A stretch of DNA of 64,000 nucleotides from Haladaptatus paucihalophilus DX253 (GTDB lineage Archaea; Halobacteriota; Halobacteria; Halobacteriales; Haladaptataceae). The stretch's first letter is position 1. Each line of letters starts with the position of its first letter. The translations under genes were made by a program, and so were the position numbers. Below the pieces are notes generated by a model that saw only the letters and a program-made list of their open reading frames with translations, had not been told where the DNA came from and made no database searches. This document shows, piece by piece, positions 7,605 through 15,401 of this stretch. The stretch covers positions 1 to 64,000 of the forward strand of contig NZ_AQXI01000002.1 of NCBI RefSeq assembly GCF_000376445.1, read 5' to 3'.

Positions 7605-9808
7605 TGAGCGGCGAGAGCCGACGCCGGACGGCGGCGAAAATTCGCAACCTGCTGGAGACGGAGGGAGAGAGCGTTCAGGAGAACACGACGCATTTCAACG
7701 AGGGACGCTACGACGCGATTCAGGAGTTCGACGGGTACGAAGCGGTCCGCGAGGAAGCGCGCGCCATCAAGGAGGACGCCATCGACCGACTCCCCGAACT
7801 GGTCGAAACCCTCCGCGAGTCGGTCGAGGAGAACGGCGGCCACCTGTACGTCGCCGACGACGCCGCGGACGCGAACGCGTACATCCGAACCGTCGTCGAC
7901 GATGCCGACGCGGAATCCGTCGTCAAGAGCAAGTCGATGACGACCGAGGAACTCGACGTCAACGAGGCGCTCGAAACCGACGACGTTGACGTCTGGGAAA
8001 CGGACCTCGGCGAGTTCGTCATCCAAGTCGCGGACGAAGCGCCGTCGCATCTCATCGGACCGGCGTTCCACCGGACGACCGACGACGTTGCCGACCTCTT
8101 CAACGAGTACTTCGACCCGGACGAACCGTTCGAGACGGCGGAACAGCTCACCGACTTCGCCCGGGACTACCTCGGCGAGCGAATCCGCGACGCCGACGTC
8201 GGCATGACCGGCGCGAACTTCGTCCTCGCCGACTCGGGGACGATAACGCTCGTCACCAACGAAGGGAACGCGCGGAAGTGTGCGGTGACGCCCGATACCC
8301 ACATCGCGGTCACCGGCGTCGAGAAGGTCATCCCGTCGCTGTCGGAACTCGGGCCGTTCGTGGAACTCATCGCCCGGTCGGCCACCGGGCAGGACATCGC
8401 CCAGTACGTCTCGCTGTTCAGTCCGCCGACCGACTCGCCCACGCTGGATTTCGAGCACCCCGACGAGCCGGGATTCGGACCCCAGCGCGACCGGGAGTTC
8501 CACCTCGTCCTCATCGACAACGGCCGCATGGCGATGCGCGAGGACGATCAGTTGCGCGAGACGCTGTACTGCATCCGCTGTGGTGCCTGTGCGAACTCCT
8601 GTGCGAACTTCCAGCACGTCGGCGGCCACGCCTTCGGCGGCGAGACGTACACCGGTGGCATCGCCACCGGTTGGGAGACCGGCGTCCACGGCATCGAGAG
8701 CGCGGGCGAGTTCAACGACCTCTGTACGGGGTGCTCGCGCTGCGTGAACGCCTGCCCGGTCAAAATCGACATCCCGTGGATAAACACGGTCGTCCGCGAC
8801 CGGCTCAACCGAGAGCACGACTCGTCGGAGTTCGACTTCCTCGTCGAAGGGCTGACGCCGGACGAGGAACCCGCGGGTCTCGACCTCCAGAAGCGCGCGT
8901 TCGGCAACTTCGAGACGCTGGCGAAGGTGGCGAGCAAAACCGCCCCCGTCTCGAATCGACTGCTCGGGTCGGCCCCCGTCAGGGCCGCGATGAGCCGACT
9001 CGCGGGAATCGACCGCCGCCGCGACCTGCCGACCTTCCAGGGTGAATCGCTCGTCGAGTGGTTCGCGGCGCGTGGCGGGAGCCGCGTCCACGACGCCGAC
9101 CGAACCGCCGTCCTGTACCCCGACGTGTACACGAACTACGTTCTCGTGGACCGCGGGAAGGCGGCGGTGGCCCTCCTCGAATCCCTCGGCGTCGAGGTCG
9201 TCGTTCCCGACGTCCCCGGAAGTGGCCGCGCACCGCTCTCGCAGGGAATGGTCGACACCGCGGAATCGAAGGCCCACCGCGTGTTCGACCGCCTCCGTCG
9301 GCACATCGACCGCGGCCGCGATGTCGTCGTCATCGAACCGAGCGACCTCGCCATGTTCCGACGGGAGTACGAGAAGTTGCTCCCCCCGCGCGCCTTCGAA
9401 ACCCTCTCCGAGAACAGCTACGAGGTGCTCGAATACGTGTTCGGACTGCTGGAAAACGGCGCTGACGCCGACGCGCTTGCGAGTCCGGGCACGAAACTCG
9501 CCTACCACAGCCACTGTCAGCAGCGAACGCTCGGAGTGGACGCTTACACCGAGGCGGTCTTCGAGCGCCTCGGCTACGACGTCGCTACGTCGGACGTGGA
9601 GTGTTGCGGCATGGCCGGGAGCTTCGGGTACAAATCGGAGTACTACGAGTTGAGCATGGACGTCGGGGAGACGCTCCGCGACCAGTTCGAGGACGAGACC
9701 GACCGGACCGTCGTCGCCTCCGGAACCTCCTGTACGGAGCAGCTCGTGGATCTCCTGTCCGCCGACGTGCGCCACCCGGTCGAAGTCATCGAGGCATCGC
9801 GGCGGTAG
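7604..9808 (+). CDS. LutB-LutA fusion: LUD domain, two 4Fe-4S clusters and CCG domain
   Basis: A 734-residue protein that joins in one chain what are LutB and LutA in bacteria. Residues ~1-300 form a LUD domain. They are followed by ferredoxin-type cysteine motifs CIRCGACANSC (~323-333) and CTGCSRCVNACPV (~377-389), which should bind two 4Fe-4S clusters. The C-terminal part resembles the cysteine-rich CCG domain of LutA, GlcF and HdrB, with CHCQQ near residue 638 and CCGMAGSFG near 667. Together with LutC this predicts a cytoplasmic L-lactate dehydrogenase passing electrons to the respiratory chain. A glycolate-type hydroxyacid substrate is the main alternative. No separate lutA is present, in agreement with the fusion. 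Confidence 0.88.
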   Translation: MSGESRRRTAAKIRNLLETEGESVQENTTHFNEGRYDAIQEFDGYEAVREEARAIKEDAIDRLPELVETLRESVEENGGHLYVADDAADANAYIRTVVDDADAESVVKSKSMTTEELDVNEALETDDVDVWETDLGEFVIQVADEAPSHLIGPAFHRTTDDVADLFNEYFDPDEPFETAEQLTDFARDYLGERIRDADVGMTGANFVLADSGTITLVTNEGNARKCAVTPDTHIAVTGVEKVIPSLSELGPFVELIARSATGQDIAQYVSLFSPPTDSPTLDFEHPDEPGFGPQRDREFHLVLIDNGRMAMREDDQLRETLYCIRCGACANSCANFQHVGGHAFGGETYTGGIATGWETGVHGIESAGEFNDLCTGCSRCVNACPVKIDIPWINTVVRDRLNREHDSSEFDFLVEGLTPDEEPAGLDLQKRAFGNFETLAKVASKTAPVSNRLLGSAPVRAAMSRLAGIDRRRDLPTFQGESLVEWFAARGGSRVHDADRTAVLYPDVYTNYVLVDRGKAAVALLESLGVEVVVPDVPGSGRAPLSQGMVDTAESKAHRVFDRLRRHIDRGRDVVVIEPSDLAMFRREYEKLLPPRAFETLSENSYEVLEYVFGLLENGADADALASPGTKLAYHSHCQQRTLGVDAYTEAVFERLGYDVATSDVECCGMAGSFGYKSEYYELSMDVGETLRDQFEDETDRTVVASGTSCTEQLVDLLSADVRHPVEVIEASRR

Positions 9809-10457
9809 CCCTCCGCTCCTCGAAGACTAGTCGGCCGACGAACGCGAGTGATGGCGACGCGCGATAGAACGTCGGGTGAAAGCGCGGCTGACCGTGCCGA
9901 CCACGGACCGACCCCGATTTTCGGCGACCGTCGCTATCGAAGCGTTCTCGGCCCATATCCGGCAGTGAACACGGTGGTAATCGCCGACTATAACCGAGGA
10001 TTGCGCACGCTACCACGGGTAATCCGAGCGAACTTGCGGACGCACTCGTGGTACTGGTATCGGTACCGAGACCTGATATCGAGAACGGAATCCCAAGATG
10101 TCAGATTGTAGTATAACTCGGTCGAGAGCGGTTCTGGAATACGCTCAATCGATATTCGAACTACCGATGGATACAGGCCGTCTATACGGCGTTTTCCTTC
10201 ACAAAAAGGAATTGTCCGCTCCGTTCACTCTCCATATTATCTGGTTTTTTATACGTTTTGGGGAACCTAGCAGGATGCACTCACGAGACCGAATTCAGTA
10301 AGTGGTCACACATTGGTAACAAATCGGACCATCGTGTTCTGAGACTTTTCGCATTTCTCTGCACCCCAAGTTAATCCGTTCCATCCGCTATTTTTAGCCG
10401 CCTCTTTCGATTAGTAATGTGGTCGAAACAAAGATACCTCCGCTCGATGGTGGATGT
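9809..10457. other. Non-coding region between the lactate operon and the TbsP-like gene
   Basis: Two small open frames (9848-10111 and 10098-10301, plus strand) look unlike any family I know and have no clear promoter, so I do not call them genes. The right half is A+T rich. A TATA-like element at 10388-10396 would start transcription near 10415-10420, giving the TbsP-like gene a leader of about 40 bases. Around 10049-10066 there is an inverted repeat with arms GGTAC and GTACC around TGGTATCG. Confidence 0.45.
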
Positions 10458-11264
10458 ATGCTATCCGAAACAACTGTCGTCGATCAACAGTTCGAAGAAA
10501 CCGTTCGCTCGCTGTTCGAAGATGCGGATTCCGTCCTGATAGTGAATCCCGCACCGCCCGTGTTTCGAGCGCTCATACTGACGGCGGTCGAATCCGACAT
10601 CGACCTTCCCGACCTCAAGGTGCTCGCCAGTTCCGAAGTGCTGAAATCGGCCGTCGAGGACTTCATCCTCGCGAGTCGCGTCGCGGATTTGGTCGAACAG
10701 GAGGTACTGACACTCCGCACGACCTCGGATATCGCACGGAATTCCCTGCTCGTCAGCGAGGACCTCGTCGTGACGGTGATAACCTTGGACGGGAAACTGA
10801 CGGGGCTGCAGTCGTCTGACGAGGAGTTGGTCGAAAACGTTCGGACGACGTTCATGGACGAGTGGGAGACGGGCGATACGTTCAGTTTGCGGACCCCGCC
10901 GTTCTCCCGCGTGAAAGAAACGCTCGACGAAGACTTCGGGGAGGACGTCAAGGACGATTTCATGATGATCGTCGAGTCGGTCGATACGATTCCGGGGGAG
11001 GACGACGAGCTCGATGAGGTCGCCATCGCGCTGCTGGTCGGAGCGAACAACGAGGAACTGCTCTACGACATCAGCAAATGGGGCGAGGACACCGGCGTCG
11101 CGAGTAAAGCAACGTTTTCGCGGACGAAAACGCGACTCGAAGACCGCGGCCTGATAGAGACGGAAAAGGTTCCCATCGACGTCGGCCGTCCGCGACTTCG
11201 GTTGGTCTTGGTACCGAACGACCTGCAGAACATCGACAATCTGGCCGAACAGGTGACCGCGTAG
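10458..11264 (+). CDS. tbsP: TbsP-like transcriptional regulator (DUF5821 family)
   Basis: A 268-residue protein that I match from memory to the haloarchaeal TbsP/DUF5821 family. In Haloferax volcanii TbsP works with TrmB in controlling gluconeogenic gene expression. Residues ~15-130 form an alpha/beta region (VLIVNPAPPVFRAL, LKVLASSEVLKSAV) and the C-terminal third is a winged helix. That helix carries GVASKATFSRTKTRLEDRGLIETEKV, a good helix-turn-helix plus wing. The frame is open back to 10419, but ATG 10458 begins at the conserved start. It stands alone between lactate oxidation and pentose oxidation genes, suggesting a part in carbon-source control, though its targets may lie elsewhere. 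The DNA-binding assignment is firm; the exact orthology is less so. Confidence 0.72.
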   Translation: MLSETTVVDQQFEETVRSLFEDADSVLIVNPAPPVFRALILTAVESDIDLPDLKVLASSEVLKSAVEDFILASRVADLVEQEVLTLRTTSDIARNSLLVSEDLVVTVITLDGKLTGLQSSDEELVENVRTTFMDEWETGDTFSLRTPPFSRVKETLDEDFGEDVKDDFMMIVESVDTIPGEDDELDEVAIALLVGANNEELLYDISKWGEDTGVASKATFSRTKTRLEDRGLIETEKVPIDVGRPRLRLVLVPNDLQNIDNLAEQVTA

Positions 11265-11779
11265 CGCCGACCGCCGCCCGCACCGAACGCCCGTCGGTCG
11301 CACTCGACGGGCGAAAACACACGAGGAGTGGAACGTACCGTGTCCGACGGATGAACGGAAGGCCCGGTTCTGACATCGAAAACGTACCGCGTCTCGACGT
11401 CTTCGACGCACCGCGGTCGAACGGGACTTCTGTCCGCTCCTCTCCCTAGCATTACAATAATAGTGCTGTAATTCTTGGCGTGCGGAAGGAGGGATCACCG
11501 TTCCTCGGTCGCTTCGACCGAAATACGTTCTGATATGGAGAACGTATTAACGGTCCACCCGAGGGACCTCGGTGTCCGATTTTCCATCGATCCCGTCGAA
11601 TACCGCTGTCTCTCCCGGCTATCAACCGCTTTTGAAACCTGGCGAAAATCGGGGTTGGCACCCGGACCGTTCTGGTATTGGGAACGGACCATTCACGAGT
11701 CGCGTGGCGGTATCACGTCGGGGAGCTGATTTCCGGAGAAAGACGTCTCTATCCGGTCGCGTCGCCGGTTGTCGTCTGG
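11265..11779. other. 515-base gap after the TbsP-like gene
   Basis: No recognisable gene. It lies between two genes that converge on it, so no promoter is required here. It nevertheless contains an inverted repeat at 11667-11687, with arms CCGTTC and GAACGG around a nine-base spacer that begins TGGTAT. That is the architecture of the palindrome before the IclR gene. Short open frames near 11475-11790 show no family features. Confidence 0.4.
11667..11687. promoter_or_regulatory. Inverted repeat of the TGGTAT-core type
   Basis: Arms CCGTTC (11667-11672) and GAACGG (11682-11687) around a nine-base spacer starting TGGTAT. It matches the layout of the sites at 19691, 32624 and 39133, but it is not in front of any gene I can call. 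Confidence 0.4.
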
Positions 11780-12664
11780 TCAGACCGTAACCGTTCCGTT
11801 CACGAGCCGCCCGATTCGGTCGATGTCGATGATAACTTCGTCGCCTTCGGTGAGGGTGAACGACTCCGGGGGCACGAGTGCGGTTCCCGTGAGCAGAACC
11901 AACGTTTCGGGGAGGCTGTTGTGCCGTCGAAGGTACGAGACGAGTTCCTCGCAGGTGGTCGCCATCTCCCTCGTCGTGGTCGATTCCTCGTACATCGTCT
12001 CACCGTCGCGTCGTATCGAGAGGGACATCGAGAGGTCGTGCGGGTCGCCGACCGTTTCCGCCGAAGCGATGCAGGGTCCGATGGCACAACACCGGTCGTA
12101 CACTTTCGCCTGTGGAAGGAACAGCGGGTTTTCTCCCTCGATATCCCGACTGGAGACGTCGTTGCCGACCGTGTAGCCGACGACTTCGCCGCGGTGCAGG
12201 ACGATGCCGAGTTCGGGCTCCGGGACGTCCCACTCCGAATCCCCGCGCACGCCGACATCCTCCCACGGACCGACCGTCCGCGACGGCGTTGCCTTCATGA
12301 ACAGCTCCGGTCGCCCGCTGTCGTACACGTCGATGTACACCTCCGGCTTGCCGCTCTCGGCTTTGCGCGCCTCTTCGCTGATCCGGTACGTGACGCCCGC
12401 CGCCCACACCTCGTCGGCGACGATGGGTTGGCGGATGTTCCGGTCGGCGTCGTCAAACTCGATGCGGTCGGCGTCGTCGAGGCGGTTTCGAGCGACGGTA
12501 TCGATGGACGTGTCGTTCGCGTTCGCTGCGCGGGCGAGCGCCCTGAACGAGCTGAGGTCAGCTGAGACGGACGTGAGGTCGTATGCGGTTCCGTCGTCGT
12601 CGATCACGACCAACGTATCCGCGGATGAGCGAGGCTCTCCCCCGGGGAGTCGGTAATAGCGCAT
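11780..12664 (-). CDS. xacE: 2-keto-3-deoxypentonate dehydratase (fumarylacetoacetate hydrolase family)
   Basis: A 294-residue FAH-fold protein. In Haloferax volcanii the matching enzyme converts 2-keto-3-deoxyxylonate (or -arabinonate) to 2-oxoglutarate semialdehyde. Family features are VWAAGVTYRISEEAR near residue 95, then RPELFMKATPSRTVGPWEDVGVRGDSEWDVPEPELGIVL with the metal-binding acidic residues, and VGYTVGNDVSSRDIEGENPLFLPQAKVYD. The frame is open further upstream to 12796, but ATG 12664 has a TATA-like TTTTAAC about 24 bases upstream (12682-12691 region), which points to a leaderless message from its own promoter. The neighbouring dehydratase, sugar dehydrogenase and semialdehyde dehydrogenase genes make the pentose-pathway role likely. 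The symbol is by analogy with Haloferax. Confidence 0.82.
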   Translation of the reverse strand: MRYYRLPGGEPRSSADTLVVIDDDGTAYDLTSVSADLSSFRALARAANANDTSIDTVARNRLDDADRIEFDDADRNIRQPIVADEVWAAGVTYRISEEARKAESGKPEVYIDVYDSGRPELFMKATPSRTVGPWEDVGVRGDSEWDVPEPELGIVLHRGEVVGYTVGNDVSSRDIEGENPLFLPQAKVYDRCCAIGPCIASAETVGDPHDLSMSLSIRRDGETMYEESTTTREMATTCEELVSYLRRHNSLPETLVLLTGTALVPPESFTLTEGDEVIIDIDRIGRLVNGTVTV

Positions 12665-12791
12665 ACACAGTGATGAGCGGAAGGTGTTAAAAGAGTATCG
12701 CCGTGGAGAAACCCGTTTTGCCGGTGACGAAACGGGCCCCTTCGACATTTTGACGACCCGCGTGAGCCACTGGCTCACTGGCACGGCGAGG

Positions 12792-12911
12792 CTCACGCTT
12801 CGTCAAACGACGCAAAGCAAAGCTTTGCTGGCTCGACGAATCTATGCCTCGTCAAACAGCGCGGAGTAGAGCTTTGCTGGCTCGACAAAGCTCACGCCTC
12901 ATCAAACAACT
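12792..12911. repeat. Tandem repeat of ~50 bases that includes the 3' end of the dehydratase gene
   Basis: A unit of about 50 bases occurs about 2.4 times. Copy 1 spans 12792-12841, copy 2 spans 12842-12890, and partial copy 3 begins at 12891. The third copy is the coding end (ELFDEA-stop, minus strand) of the next gene. Each copy contains a variant of CTCACGCCTCRTCAAAC, and copies 1 and 2 also share AGCTTTGCTGGCTCGAC. The copies have diverged, so the duplication is not recent. Confidence 0.7.
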
Positions 12912-14130
12912 CCTCACCTTCGACCATGTGCTTCTCGACGGCGTTCATGTCGAGCGTCACGCCGAGGCCCGGTTCTTCGGGAATTTCCATCCTACCTTCC
13001 CGAATGAGGTCGTCCTCCTCGACGAGGTCCTCCCACCAACCGAGTTGGTAGGAATGGTATTCCACGGCGAGGCTGTTGGGTATCGCCGCGGCGACCTGTG
13101 CGGACGCCATGGTTCCGATGGGCGAGGAGACGTTGTGCATGGCGACCGGGATGTAGTACATGTCGGCGAGGTCGGCAATCTTTCGCGTCTCGCGCATGCC
13201 GCCCACGCGCGGGAGGTCGGGTGCGATGATGTCTACGGCCTGCGGTTCGAGCAGCGTCCGCTGGCCGAACTTCCGGTAGACGTTCTCGCCCACGGCGATG
13301 GGCGTCGTCGTCGATTCCGTGACCTTCTGCTGTACGTCGTGATTCTCCGGCGGAATCGGGTCTTCGAGCCACCACACGTCGTACCCTTCGAGTTCGCGGG
13401 CGAGGCGCTTCGCGCTCCCGCTCGTGAACGACCAGTGGCAGTCGAACGCCACGTCCGCGCGGTCGCCGACCGTTTCACAGACTCGCTCGACGATTTCGAC
13501 TTTGTGGTCTATCTCGGGACCGCGAAGGTGGCGGTTCGCGCGGTCCTTCTCGTACCCCGAAGGAACGTCGAGGTCGAACTTGATGGCGTCGTAGCCGAGT
13601 TCGGAGACGACGCGTTCCGCCTCCGCCGCGTTCGATTCGGGTTCCGACTCGTCTCCAGCGTGGCAGTCACAATAGATTCGCACCTCGTCGCGGTACTTCC
13701 CGCCGACGAGTTGGTAGGCCGGGAGTTCGACGAGTTTTCCCGCGAGGTCGTGCAGGGCGATTTCGATACCGGAGATGGCCGAGATGGTTTTCCCGGAGAT
13801 GGAGCCTTCGCCGGACATCTTCTGGACGAGATGCTCGTAGAGTCGGTCGATGTCGAGCGGATTCTCGCCGATGAGAAACGGCTTCATCCGCTCGATGATG
13901 GCCGTGTCGCCGCCGCCCCAGTAGGATTCGCCGGTTCCCACGACGCCAGCGTCGGTGTAGACGCGAACGAGAATCCACGGGTAGTTTCCGTCCACCATCG
14001 TCGTCTGTACGTCGGTTATCTCCGCATCGCGGACCCCGCCGCGTCGGTTGGTGAGGCCCATCGTCTCGGCGGAGAGGTCACGCATCGTATACTCCGCGTT
14101 CGGGTCGCGGAGCTTCGCTTGATCAACCAT
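12892..14130 (-). CDS. xacD: Pentonate dehydratase, enolase superfamily (xylonate/arabinonate/gluconate type)
   Basis: A 412-residue member of the mandelate-racemase/enolase superfamily that closely resembles, from memory, the Haloferax xylonate dehydratase. It would remove water from D-xylonate (and perhaps L-arabinonate or gluconate) to give the 2-keto-3-deoxy acid. Visible active-site elements are the N-terminal capping domain with YTDAGVVGTGESYWG, the KFDLDVPSG lysine region, and metal ligands in FDCHW, LEDPIPPEN and VGENVYRKFG. The catalytic histidine lies in AMHNVSSPIG. The ATG at 14130 has a TATA-like TTTACTAC at 14157-14164 (read on this strand), 27 bases upstream, so a leaderless message is expected. 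The last codons lie inside a tandem repeat. Confidence 0.9.
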   Translation of the reverse strand: MVDQAKLRDPNAEYTMRDLSAETMGLTNRRGGVRDAEITDVQTTMVDGNYPWILVRVYTDAGVVGTGESYWGGGDTAIIERMKPFLIGENPLDIDRLYEHLVQKMSGEGSISGKTISAISGIEIALHDLAGKLVELPAYQLVGGKYRDEVRIYCDCHAGDESEPESNAAEAERVVSELGYDAIKFDLDVPSGYEKDRANRHLRGPEIDHKVEIVERVCETVGDRADVAFDCHWSFTSGSAKRLARELEGYDVWWLEDPIPPENHDVQQKVTESTTTPIAVGENVYRKFGQRTLLEPQAVDIIAPDLPRVGGMRETRKIADLADMYYIPVAMHNVSSPIGTMASAQVAAAIPNSLAVEYHSYQLGWWEDLVEEDDLIREGRMEIPEEPGLGVTLDMNAVEKHMVEGEELFDEA

Positions 14131-14156
14131 TGCATGCGAGGGGTTACCAGAGGTCG

Positions 14157-14165
14157 GTAGTAAAG
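14157..14165 (-). promoter_or_regulatory. TATA-like element for the pentonate dehydratase gene
   Basis: On the minus strand this reads CTTTACTAC, centred about 30 bases before the ATG at 14130. A nearly identical stretch (TTTTACTACGGCC versus CTTTACTACCGACC) precedes the sugar dehydrogenase gene at 15332-15340, so the two promoters look related. Confidence 0.5.
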
Positions 14166-14196
14166 GTTGCGACTCGGGAGATATCGTCCGAATCGG

Positions 14197-15288
14197 TCAC
14201 TCGACCGACACCCGTCTCTCGGTTTCGGCGGCCTCGTAGATGGCGGCGAGCGTCCGCATATCGACGAGGGCGTGTTCGCCGTCGGGCGTCGGCTCGACCC
14301 CTCGAACGACCCGGTCGGCGAAGTAGTCGAACTCCTCGGTCATCTCGTCGCCGAACAGGTCGCGGCGGCCGTCGTCGATCTCCATCTCGCGGCCGTCCGC
14401 CAGTCGGAGCGTGAGCGTCTGTGGAGTGGCACCCAAAAACGCCGGGTCGAGGCGCAGTTCGCCCTCGGTACCGATAACTCGGAACCCGCCCGATAGGTGC
14501 GCGTTCTGGCTGACGGTGCAGGCGGCGTACGTGCCGTCGTCGAACCGGAGCGAGAAGGTGGCGTGTTCGTCCGGAACGTCGTCGAACGCCTCGTGTTCGG
14601 AGTGCATCTGTGCGGTCACGCTCATGGGGTCGGCGTCGAGGACGAACCGAGCGGTGTTCAGCGGATAGATACCGAGGTCCATCACCGTCGAACCGTATCC
14701 GGCGAGGTCGGGGTCGAGTCGCCACTGGTCCGGGTTGCCCGAAACGACGTCGAGCATCTGCTGTTCCATGTGGCCGTGGACGGCCACCGGGTCGCCGATG
14801 GCCCCGTCGCGGACGAGTTCGCGCATCCGGCGAACCTGCGGGTCGGTCTGCATTCGGTAGGCGACCATCAACGGAACATCTTCGGCGGCCGCGACGAGTT
14901 CCTCGGCGCGGTCGAGCGTCGCCTCCATCGGCTTTTCGCAGAGCACTGCTTTCCCGTGGTCCGCGGCGGCGGACACGTACTGCAGGTGAGATGCGTTCGG
15001 CGTACAGACGTACGCAGCGTCGTACTCGTCGGTCGCGTCGCCGTTCACGAACTCGTCGTACGTGAGGGCGGCGCTGACGGTCGAGCTATCGTGGGCGACG
15101 GTCTCGGCCTTTTCGTGGGAGCTGCTGACGGCGACGGTCGTCTCGCAGAACTTCGATTCTCGAATCGCCGGGACGGCCTGCTCGCGCGTCCACCAACCGA
15201 GACCCACGAGGGCGACGCGGAGCGTGCCCGATTCCAGTTCTTCCCAATCCCGTTGTCTGATACCGCTCAGGTAGTCGTCGACGGTCAT
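14197..15288 (-). CDS. xacA: D-xylose 1-dehydrogenase-like oxidoreductase (Gfo/Idh/MocA family)
   Basis: A 363-residue NAD(P)-dependent dehydrogenase close in length and sequence to the haloarchaeal D-xylose dehydrogenase, which oxidises D-xylose (and L-arabinose in some species) to the lactone. The Rossmann fold shows VALVGLGWWTREQAVPAI near residue 25, then CTPNASH and the catalytic-lysine motif CEKPME near residue 115. The rest is the alpha/beta substrate domain with GSTVMDLGIYPLNTARF, typical of glucose-fructose oxidoreductase relatives. The ATG at 15288 begins MTVDDYL, the usual start in haloarchaea; the nine residues available upstream are not needed. It is the first step of the oxidative pentose pathway whose later enzymes flank it. 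A lactonase gene is not seen nearby. Confidence 0.83.
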   Translation of the reverse strand: MTVDDYLSGIRQRDWEELESGTLRVALVGLGWWTREQAVPAIRESKFCETTVAVSSSHEKAETVAHDSSTVSAALTYDEFVNGDATDEYDAAYVCTPNASHLQYVSAAADHGKAVLCEKPMEATLDRAEELVAAAEDVPLMVAYRMQTDPQVRRMRELVRDGAIGDPVAVHGHMEQQMLDVVSGNPDQWRLDPDLAGYGSTVMDLGIYPLNTARFVLDADPMSVTAQMHSEHEAFDDVPDEHATFSLRFDDGTYAACTVSQNAHLSGGFRVIGTEGELRLDPAFLGATPQTLTLRLADGREMEIDDGRRDLFGDEMTEEFDYFADRVVRGVEPTPDGEHALVDMRTLAAIYEAAETERRVSVE

Positions 15289-15331
15289 ACTCGGACGATT
15301 CAACCCAGTCGGCAAAAAACTAGTGATGGCC

Positions 15332-15340
15332 GTAGTAAAA
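15332..15340 (-). promoter_or_regulatory. TATA-like element for the xylose dehydrogenase gene
   Basis: On the minus strand it reads TTTTACTAC, followed by GGCC. It lies 44-52 bases before the ATG at 15288, implying a leader of about 20 bases. It shares TTTACTAC plus the following GC-rich bases with the dehydratase promoter. Confidence 0.45.
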
Positions 15341-15401
15341 TTCCCGTCAAACGTTCGTCGAACCGTAACAGTCGTATGGCAGAAGTGAGAATAATGGCCT
15401 G

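Noticed and set aside
7559..9775. A 738-residue open frame on the minus strand opposite the LutB-LutA fusion
   Set aside because: The plus-strand frame has clear iron-sulfur and CCG motifs; the opposite frame is the antisense shadow common in high-GC haloarchaeal genes.
9848..10301. Two small plus-strand frames (87 and 67 residues) before the TbsP-like gene
   Set aside because: No recognisable family, no clear promoter for either, and they overlap each other; they are more likely chance frames.
11475..11790. Short plus-strand frames in the gap after the TbsP-like gene
   Set aside because: Two different overlapping frames are open at once and neither has family features, so coding is not supported.
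12792..12911. CRISPR-like or attachment-site interpretation of the ~50-base repeats
   Set aside because: The copies are contiguous without spacers, diverged, and run into a coding end, which fits tandem duplication rather than CRISPR or an att site.
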